Source of the DNA: Moraxellaceae bacterium
GTDB taxonomy: Bacteria; Pseudomonadota; Gammaproteobacteria; Pseudomonadales; Moraxellaceae
DNA: 5,709 nt
Assembly (NCBI GenBank): GCA_021156385.1
Contig: JAJNDL010000315.1
Location: forward strand, 1-5,709
Reading direction: 5' to 3'
Within the stretch, counting starts at the first letter, position 1. Each line of letters begins with the position of its first letter. The notes below the pieces were generated by a model. That model was not told the origin of the DNA and did not search any database. It saw only the letters and a program-made list of their open reading frames with translations. Positions 1 through 4,163 of the stretch are shown here, piece after piece. The translations under genes were made by a program, and so were the position numbers.

Positions 1-669
1 CTCGACGGCAGCTACTTCTACACGACCAACGAATACACGGTGGACATCGGCCCGCTCAGCACCACGGTGCTGGAGCTGCTGGTGCTGCTCACGGTGCGCC
101 TCATCCAGCAGATCAGCGAGGGCAAGGTCTGGGTCGGTGCGCGCTTCCGGCACAAGCAGTACATGTCCACACAGTTCTACAAGGACCATCTCGGCTTCGT
201 GCCGACCTTCGAAGCCGCCGAGACCGGTTTCGTGCTGGAGCGCGAAGGCCTGAACGCCCCCAACGGCGATCACTCGCTGCTGGCTTACCAACAGGCGCTG
301 CGCGGCCTGCGCGAACTGGAGGAACAGGCCGCGGGCCAGGTGCTGCACAGCCACCGCGTGCGCCGCATCCTGGTGGACGAAGGCATGCGCGGCAATTTCC
401 TCGGCCTCGACGACATCACCGGCCTGCTGCACTGCACCTCGCGCACGCTGGCGCGCCGCCTGGCCGACGAGGGCACGAGCTTCCGCGAGATCCAGGCCGA
501 GGCGCGCATCGAGCTCGCCAAGCAGCTCCTGCTCAAGCCGGGCGCGGTGATCAAGGCCGTGTACGAGCGCGCCGGCTTCAACGATGCGTCGTCGTTCACG
601 CGCGCCTTCCGCCGCTACACCAAGTTCACGCCCAGCGAGTTCCTGGACCGCCACCGCCGCAAGGGCTGA
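1..669 (+). CDS. AraC-family transcriptional regulator, 5'-truncated by window edge
   Basis: The frame is open from base 1 (LDGSYFYTTNEYT...) and ends at TGA 667-669, so 222 C-terminal residues are visible and the true start lies upstream. The GTG at 40 is only an internal codon. The C-terminal ~90 residues form the double helix-turn-helix DNA-binding domain of the AraC/XylS family. HTH1 is around fragment residues 135-160 (GLDDITGLLHCTSRTLARRL) and HTH2 around 184-214 (AGFNDASSFTRAFRRYTKFT, then PSEF). The AGF-D-SSF-RAF-R-TG/KFTPSEF pattern is the family signature. The part before it (FEAAETGFVLEREGLNAP then a D-SLL motif) resembles the end of the arabinose-binding-type N-terminal domain found in ~330-residue regulators such as OruR-like proteins, which sense a small molecule. 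The ligand and targets cannot be told. It converges with the desaturase gene, so the two share a terminator and not a promoter. The family call is firm; subfamily is moderate. Confidence 0.93.
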   Translation, partial: LDGSYFYTTNEYTVDIGPLSTTVLELLVLLTVRLIQQISEGKVWVGARFRHKQYMSTQFYKDHLGFVPTFEAAETGFVLEREGLNAPNGDHSLLAYQQALRGLRELEEQAAGQVLHSHRVRRILVDEGMRGNFLGLDDITGLLHCTSRTLARRLADEGTSFREIQAEARIELAKQLLLKPGAVIKAVYERAGFNDASSFTRAFRRYTKFTPSEFLDRHRRKG

Positions 670-702
670 CGCCACACGCGCCGGGCCCACGCGCCCGCCA
701 TG

Positions 703-731
703 AAAAAGGCCGGCATATTGCCGGCCTTTTT
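703..731. terminator. Bidirectional intrinsic terminator between convergent genes
   Basis: A perfect 13-bp inverted repeat: AAAAAGGCCGGCA (703-715), loop TAT, TGCCGGCCTTTTT (719-731). The GC core is flanked by A5 on one side and T5 on the other, so each strand reads as a GC stem followed by a U tract. It lies 33 nt after the AraC stop and 17 nt after the desaturase stop on the other strand, so it can end both transcripts. Confidence 0.95.
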
Positions 732-748
732 CTTTTCTCTGTGTCGCG

Positions 749-1882
749 TCAGGCGGTCAGGGCACGCAGGCGCCGACGCTGCTGGCGCAGGCGCCGCTCG
801 AGCTCCCGGAAGCGCGCGCGGAAGGGGGCGTCCTCCCACTGCTGCTGGAGCTGCGCCTTCTTCTGCGCGAACTCCTCTTCCTTCACCTTGGCCCATTCCT
901 GCAGGGCGGCCGTGAAGATCTCGTACTCGTGCGCCACCTTCGCCTTCAGCGCCGCGACATCCGCCTGGCGCGCCTGGCGGCGGGCGATCTGCTCTTCGGC
1001 GCGCTTGAACTGCATGGTGAGCTGCGCCTTCTGGATGGCGAATCCGGAGCTGCGCTTGAGGTTCTTGGTGAGGCCCACCCAGGACAGCGCGAGGATCAGC
1101 CACTTGGTGGGATCGAGCTGCCACCACTTCACGCCGTTGCGGTAGTCGTACTGAAAGATGTGGTGGTAGTTGTGGTAGCCCTCGCCCCAGGTGACCAGCG
1201 CCAGCACCGGGTTGTCGCGCGCCGTGTTCTCGTCGGTGTAGGGGCGGCTGCCCCACATGTGGCAGAGCGAGTTGATGAAGAAGGTGACGTGGTGGCTGAC
1301 CACCAGGCGCAGCAGGCCGGCGAGCAGGAACACGCCCCACACGTCGCCGAGCACCCAGCCCAGCGCCAGCGGCAGGCCGATGTTCATGGCCAGCACGATG
1401 GGCACGTAGTGGTTGTGCTGGAACATCACGATCGGGTCTTCCTGCAGGTCCTTGGCGTTCGAGAGATCAAGCTTGCAGGTCTGCGAGTCGCGCAGCATCC
1501 AGCCCATGTGGGCGAAGAAGAAGCCGCGGTTGATCGAATACGGGTCGTTGTCGACGTGGTCGACATGGCGGTGGTGGGTGCGGTGCTTGGAGCCCCAGAC
1601 CAGGATGCTGTTCTGGATGGCCATGGCGCCGAAGAGCATGAAGAAGAGCCGTACCGACCAGTGCGCCTCGTAGGCGCGGTGCGACCACAGGCGGTGGTAG
1701 CCGCCGGTGATGGAGAGGCCGTTGCAGGCGAAGATCACCGCAAAGCTGATCCAGGCGGCGGTGCTGAAATCGGCGAACCAGGCATAGAGCGGCAGGGCGA
1801 TCAGCGCGGCCAGGGGGGTGAGCGTCAGCACGATGCTGGCCGGCCAGTTGATGGGGCCTTTCGCGACGGCGGTCGTGGTCAT
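749..1882 (-). CDS. Membrane fatty-acid desaturase (acyl-CoA delta-9 type)
   Basis: A 377-residue integral membrane di-iron desaturase that would introduce a cis double bond, most likely delta-9, into saturated acyl chains to adjust membrane fluidity. All three histidine boxes are visible: HRLWSH (63-68), HRTHH (100-104) and HNYHH (237-241). The extra conserved H208 in NSLCHMWG is also there. Hydrophobic segments lie near 14-36, 42-58, 79-96 and 160-204, the usual stearoyl-CoA desaturase layout. From ~283 to 377 the chain becomes a highly charged K/R/E/Q-rich predicted helix or coiled coil beyond the catalytic core. ATG at 1882 is chosen because GAGGAAA sits 4 nt upstream and homologous sequence begins there; the open frame extends upstream to 2038 with low-quality sequence. 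No ferredoxin, rubredoxin or reductase partner is encoded in the window, so the electron donor is elsewhere. Regiospecificity and CoA versus phospholipid substrate are inferred from the family. The gene is monocistronic as seen. Confidence 0.95.
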   Translation of the reverse strand: MTTTAVAKGPINWPASIVLTLTPLAALIALPLYAWFADFSTAAWISFAVIFACNGLSITGGYHRLWSHRAYEAHWSVRLFFMLFGAMAIQNSILVWGSKHRTHHRHVDHVDNDPYSINRGFFFAHMGWMLRDSQTCKLDLSNAKDLQEDPIVMFQHNHYVPIVLAMNIGLPLALGWVLGDVWGVFLLAGLLRLVVSHHVTFFINSLCHMWGSRPYTDENTARDNPVLALVTWGEGYHNYHHIFQYDYRNGVKWWQLDPTKWLILALSWVGLTKNLKRSSGFAIQKAQLTMQFKRAEEQIARRQARQADVAALKAKVAHEYEIFTAALQEWAKVKEEEFAQKKAQLQQQWEDAPFRARFRELERRLRQQRRRLRALTA

Positions 1883-1886
1883 CGGG

Positions 1887-1893
1887 TTTCCTC
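1887..1893 (-). promoter_or_regulatory. Ribosome binding site of the desaturase
   Basis: On the minus strand GAGGAAA lies 4 nt before ATG 1882-1880. It decides the start over the in-frame upstream ATG at 2038, whose added 52 residues look like translated spacer. Confidence 0.75.
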
Positions 1894-1926
1894 GCTGGGA
1901 TGGGTGAGTCCGTTCAGCGGCGCAGC

Positions 1927-1950
1927 TTAACGTTAATCCGTGCCGGCACG
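1927..1950. promoter_or_regulatory. Two abutting perfect palindromes upstream of the desaturase (candidate operator)
   Basis: TTAACGTTAA (1927-1936) is a perfect 10-bp palindrome. Two bases later comes CGTGCCGGCACG (1939-1950), a perfect 12-bp palindrome. They lie about 45-68 nt upstream of the desaturase ATG, where an operator or promoter overlap would be expected. The AT-rich first palindrome is also the only AT-rich patch near the start, so the -10 region may overlap it, but I cannot place convincing -35/-10 boxes. The binding protein is unknown, and they do not resemble the DesT operator as I remember it. Confidence 0.4.
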
Positions 1951-2030
1951 AAGACCGCCAGTCAGCCATGCGGAATGACGCCCCGGGGCCGGGGCCGTTT
2001 TTCTTGCAGCGGGGGTGGGCATGCGGCGGC

Positions 2031-2062
2031 CACGGCATACGGGGCGCAGCCCGTACGCCGTG
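2031..2062. repeat. Long 13-bp hairpin in the usp-desaturase spacer
   Basis: Arms CACGGCATACGGG (2031-2043) and CCCGTACGCCGTG (2050-2062) with a 6-nt loop GCGCAG. The single mismatch is A2037 opposite C2056. Read as minus-strand RNA that pair becomes U·G, so the full 13-bp stem forms only in the minus-strand transcript, the same sense as the flanking genes. No T tract follows, so it is not a canonical terminator. Confidence 0.7.
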
Positions 2063-2132
2063 ACGCGAAGGAGAAGGGGCCGGCCGACGGCGCGCGGACG
2101 CCGGGAGAGAGACGGCTACCGGCGGCCGACTT

Positions 2133-2169
2133 CCGGCTACCGCCGGACGGCATGGTTAAGGGTAGCCGG
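2133..2169. repeat. 9-bp inverted repeat
   Basis: CCGGCTACC (2133-2141) and GGTAGCCGG (2161-2169) are exact inverted copies around a 19-nt loop. A further direct copy of GGCTACCG starts at 2114, just before the first arm, so the motif occurs three times in about 56 bp. Confidence 0.6.
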
Positions 2170-2263
2170 TTCGTGCGGTCTTGCCCGGTACGGAGCGCTT
2201 TTGCCTCTTCCGTATGCGGCGCGAGGCGCAAGCCGGGCAGCGGCAGCGGCTACGGCCGCGCCC

Positions 2264-3151
2264 TCACTCCGGATCGAAATAATCCTGCGGGCGCAGCAGC
2301 AGCACGTCGCAGGACACGCGCGGCATCACGTCCTCCGCGGTGTTGCCGAGCCAGAAGGCGGCGAAGCCGGTGCGGCAGACGGTGCCGAGGATGAGGCAGT
2401 CCACCTTCTCGCTCGCCACCATTTCCGGCACGGCGACATCGGGCCGGCCCGGCGAGACGCGCAGCGCGGTCTCGGCGAGGCCGAAGCGGGTGATCTGCTG
2501 GATGAGGTTCTCGCGGTAGGCGCGCTCGAGGTCGGCGCCGACATAGCTCGCGGCATAGGCATCGCCCATGAGCGGCACCAGCTCGACGGGGTTGGGCAGC
2601 GCGGAGAGCACGCGTGCCTCGCCGCGGAACTTCAGCACCAGCGCGACGAGGTGCTCGAGCGCGGCCTGGTTGACGAGGCGGTGCGGCGCATCGTCGGCGC
2701 CGATGCCGAGCGCGGCGGCGAAGCGGCGCGGCGCGATCGGGCGGCGCGCGATGAAGGTCGGCGCCGGCAGCTTGCGGAAGAGCGGCTTCATGTCCGGCGC
2801 CTCGCTCTCCGGGTAGTCGCCGATCATGAGGAAGTCGGCTTCGAGGCGGTAGCACTCGTGCAGCACCGACTCGGCCCAGTGCCGCGTCGCCAGCAGCGTC
2901 TGGCCGGTGCCGGGCGGCGCCTGCTCCATCACCCTGTCCAGCCAGGGCCGCGCCTTGGCCTCGGCATTGCGCGCGGCCGCCTCTTCCAGGCCGGGCGCGA
3001 GTTCGAGCTGGCCGTGCGCGTCGGGCAGCACCGGCAGCAGCACCTCGAGGTGGGCACCCAGCACCTGCGCCCAGGCCTGCGCCTGCAGCCAGGCCGGCTG
3101 CTCGTCGCGACCGTGCTGCAGCACCACCAGCAGCGTCTTGATCGGGAACAT
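2264..3151 (-). CDS. Tandem-domain universal stress protein, UspE-like
   Basis: A 295-residue cytoplasmic protein of two UspA-type domains. Domain 1 spans about 1-137, from FPIKTLLVVLQHG to the IARRP strand, with EADFLMIGD at 104-111. Domain 2 spans about 142-288 and ends with DCLILGTVCRTGFAAFWLGN (251-270), then TAEDV and CDVLLLRP. This closing segment closely resembles the end of E. coli UspE (GTVGRTG...GNTAEQV...CDLLVIKP, from memory). The canonical ATP-loop pattern G-x2-G-x9-G(S/T) is altered: G256-TV-C259 has Cys where Gly is usual. Domain 1 has lost the loop (GDYPESEAP), as in many tandem Usps. ATG 3151 is chosen because AAGGAG lies 7 nt upstream. Usps of this type support survival in stationary phase, starvation or oxygen shift, but the biochemical role here is unknown. 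The gene diverges from the DUF962 gene. No Anr/FNR box was found upstream. Confidence 0.9.
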   Translation of the reverse strand: MFPIKTLLVVLQHGRDEQPAWLQAQAWAQVLGAHLEVLLPVLPDAHGQLELAPGLEEAAARNAEAKARPWLDRVMEQAPPGTGQTLLATRHWAESVLHECYRLEADFLMIGDYPESEAPDMKPLFRKLPAPTFIARRPIAPRRFAAALGIGADDAPHRLVNQAALEHLVALVLKFRGEARVLSALPNPVELVPLMGDAYAASYVGADLERAYRENLIQQITRFGLAETALRVSPGRPDVAVPEMVASEKVDCLILGTVCRTGFAAFWLGNTAEDVMPRVSCDVLLLRPQDYFDPE

Positions 3152-3158
3152 GGTCTCT

Positions 3159-3164
3159 CTCCTT
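3159..3164 (-). promoter_or_regulatory. Ribosome binding site of the Usp gene
   Basis: AAGGAG on the minus strand, 7 nt before ATG 3151. It fixes the start and rejects an in-frame upstream ATG at 3310, whose extra 53 residues would read through the 32-bp tandem repeat. Confidence 0.85.
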
Positions 3165-3175
3165 AGCGGTCCTGG

Positions 3176-3239
3176 CCTCGACCGGCCTGCCGGCGGCACG
3201 CTCCCGCCCTCGACCGGCCTGCCGGCGGCACGCTCCCGC
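3176..3239. repeat. Perfect 32-bp tandem duplication in the Usp leader
   Basis: Bases 3176-3207 are repeated exactly and head-to-tail at 3208-3239. The unit begins CCTCGACCGG and ends GCACGCTCCCGC. Each copy holds the dyad CCGGC-CT-GCCGG (3182-3193 and 3214-3225), so the two dyads are 32 bp apart, near three helical turns. The array starts about 24 bp upstream of the Usp ATG, just beyond its ribosome binding site, so it lies in the 5' leader or promoter. It may be a recent slippage or unequal-recombination product, or a duplicated binding site. Confidence 0.95.
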
Positions 3240-3530
3240 CCGCCGCAGTCGCAGCGGACAGCGGAATGGCAGGCGGCGGGCACGCCGCCGGTGTCGACGG
3301 GTGCGGCCACGGTCGGCCAGGCCTCTGCTCAACAGTCTAGATGCAATCCTGAGGTCGTGAGGCTGGCGTTGCGCGCCGCATTCCCTCTGCCGGCAGAAAC
3401 GCCGGAAGCTCTGGCCGCGCAGCGCTTGCGCCTCCGGGACGCCGCTCGCCTGCCGGCGACCGCGGCAGCCTTTGCTGCCCCGAAAGCTGGGCGGCCCGGC
3501 CAGGCGCTTCAGCACCGCCCGCTCCCGCTC

Positions 3531-3562
3531 CGGGAGAAGACGAGCGTGGCTCGTGCTTCCCG
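3531..3562. repeat. Imperfect stem-loop in the divergent intergenic region
   Basis: ACGAGC (3540-3545), loop GTG, GCTCGT (3549-3554) pair exactly. The stem continues through GAAG (3536-3539) with CTTC (3556-3559) past a one-base bulge (G3555), then CGGG against CCG with a second irregularity. There is no T tract on either side, so it is not a terminator; role unknown. Confidence 0.5.
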
Positions 3563-3719
3563 CTCCGGTCGCCCGTCCATTCCGGCACGGCCCCGCCGCG
3601 CGCGCTCGCGCCGCCGGGGCCTGTAAATACCGCATAAATGCCCGTCGCCTTTTTGCAGGCGCGCGTCCTGCCGCCGGCTTGACCCCCTCCGGTTCAGAGG
3701 AGAAGATGCCTGCACCAAC

Positions 3720-3725
3720 GGGGAG
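3720..3725 (+). promoter_or_regulatory. Ribosome binding site of the DUF962 gene
   Basis: GGGGAG 7 nt before ATG 3733. A competing in-frame ATG at 3706 has GAGGAG only 3 nt upstream and would add nine residues (MPAPTGSST). I favour 3733 on spacing and because the conserved part begins at RQFNSFAEFY. Confidence 0.65.
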
Positions 3726-3732
3726 CAGCACC

Positions 3733-4044
3733 ATGACCGAGAACAGGCAGTTCAACAGCTTTGCCGAGTTCTACCCGTACTACCTCAGCGAGCATTCCGA
3801 CCGCACCTGCCGGCGCCTGCACTTCGTGGGCACCACGGCCGTGATCGGCATTGCGGCCTTCGCGCTGACGGCGGGTCCGGTGGCGCTGCTGTGGGCGCTG
3901 CCCGTGGCAGGGTACGGCATGGCCTGGGCCGGCCATTTCTTCTTCGAGAAGAACCGGCCCGCCACGTTCAAGTACCCGTTCTACAGCCTGTGGGGGGACT
4001 TCGTGATGTACAAGGACATCCTCACCGGCAAGATTGCCTTTTGA
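3733..4044 (+). CDS. DUF962 / Mpo1-like small membrane protein
   Basis: A 103-residue protein of the DUF962 (Mpo1-like) family. Family landmarks are the N-terminal FNSFAEFYPYYLSEHS (8-22) with H21, then RRLHFVGT with H30, and GHFFFEKNRPATF (67-79) with H68, E72, N74 and P76. Two hydrophobic segments (about 33-52 and 54-72) suggest a helical-hairpin inner-membrane protein. The founding member, yeast Mpo1, is an iron-dependent dioxygenase that shortens 2-hydroxy fatty acids by one carbon. Whether the short bacterial versions do this is not known to me, so activity is inference. The histidines expected for metal binding are retained. It is expressed alone: divergent from the Usp gene and closed by a strong terminator 8 nt after its stop. 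An alternative start at 3706 would give 112 residues. Confidence 0.88.
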   Translation: MTENRQFNSFAEFYPYYLSEHSDRTCRRLHFVGTTAVIGIAAFALTAGPVALLWALPVAGYGMAWAGHFFFEKNRPATFKYPFYSLWGDFVMYKDILTGKIAF

Positions 4045-4052
4045 TCTGGATT

Positions 4053-4077
4053 CGGATTCGGGCGAATCCGTTTTTTT
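4053..4077 (+). terminator. Intrinsic terminator after the DUF962 gene
   Basis: CGGATTC (4053-4059), loop GGGC, GAATCCG (4064-4070) followed directly by seven T (4071-4077). It starts 8 nt past the TGA at 4042-4044 and separates the small gene from the cyclase, which therefore needs its own promoter. Confidence 0.96.
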
Positions 4078-4149
4078 GGCCGGGGCCTGCAGGGTGGCAG
4101 GCGGCATTCCGGTCCGGCTGACCGCCGCAACCCGCCGACGCATCGGTAC

Positions 4150-4160
4150 TGACGACGTCA
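4150..4160. promoter_or_regulatory. Palindrome at the cyclase start, in place of a ribosome binding site
   Basis: TGACG-A-CGTCA is an inverted repeat with 5-bp arms ending 3 nt before ATG 4164. No purine-rich Shine-Dalgarno sequence is visible in the 20 nt upstream. It could be an operator overlapping the start, or coincidence. The spacer 4078-4163 also holds a small stem, GCCTGC-AGGGTG-GCAGGC (4085-4102), and no clear promoter. Confidence 0.35.
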
Positions 4161-4163
4161 CAC

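Larger units (their letters stand above)
1951..2263. other. Intergenic spacer rich in inverted repeats, no gene
   Basis: No convincing coding sequence. Open frames here are arginine/proline/serine-rich, lack a ribosome binding site and show no domain. The stretch holds a GC block followed by T5 (CCCCGGGG at 1981-1988, T run 1999-2003), a 13-bp hairpin (2031-2062), a 9-bp inverted repeat (2133-2169) and a 6-bp one (TACGGA 2189-2194 / TCCGTA 2209-2214). A GC mini-hairpin GCGGC-TACG-GCCGC (2246-2259) lies just past the stress-protein stop. None has a U tract in the minus-strand sense, so no clear terminator separates the stress-protein gene from the desaturase, and some read-through is possible. 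The density of repeats suggests an interspersed intergenic element, which is inference. Confidence 0.55.
3240..3732. other. Divergent intergenic region, no gene recognised
   Basis: About 490 bp between the duplicated leader and the DUF962 start. Open frames on both strands give low-complexity, Arg/Ala/Gly-rich translations with no domain or well-placed ribosome binding site. The region must hold the promoters of two divergent genes, but I cannot place strong sigma-70 boxes. AT-rich islands that could serve are AACAGTCTAGATG (about 3331-3343, Usp side) and TGTAAATACCGCATAAATG (about 3622-3640, DUF962 side). An imperfect stem-loop lies at 3531-3562. Confidence 0.5.

Noticed and set aside
929..1930. 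Plus-strand open frame opposite the desaturase
   Set aside because: It is the antisense shadow of the desaturase: Val/Ala/His/Glu-rich, without a motif or ribosome binding site.
1981..2003. Intrinsic terminator (GC block followed by T5 on the plus strand)
   Set aside because: The inverted repeat leaves a loop of two bases or a 4-bp stem, is offset from the T run, and no plus-strand gene precedes it.
1883..2038. N-terminal extension of the desaturase to ATG 2038
   Set aside because: The 52 extra residues look like translated spacer and would cover the palindromes; the ATG at 1882 has a ribosome binding site.
3176..3239. CRISPR array
   Set aside because: The 32-bp repeats abut directly with no spacer, there are only two copies, and no cas gene is present.
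3679..3705. TTGACC at 3679-3684 as a sigma-70 -35 box for the DUF962 gene
   Set aside because: No -10 box at suitable spacing; the downstream position is occupied by the ribosome binding region and start codon.
2015..3755. Very long open frames overlapping the Usp gene in other frames on both strands (plus 2015-3166; minus 2250-3755)
   Set aside because: They are Arg/Ala/Gly-rich, carry no domain and run opposite or out of frame to a gene with a clear fold and ribosome binding site. Long spurious frames are expected at this GC content.
4147..4162. cAMP-CRP/Vfr box at the cyclase start (possible autoregulation)
   Set aside because: The right half TCACA is there, but at the required N6 spacing the left half is TACTG instead of TGTGA.
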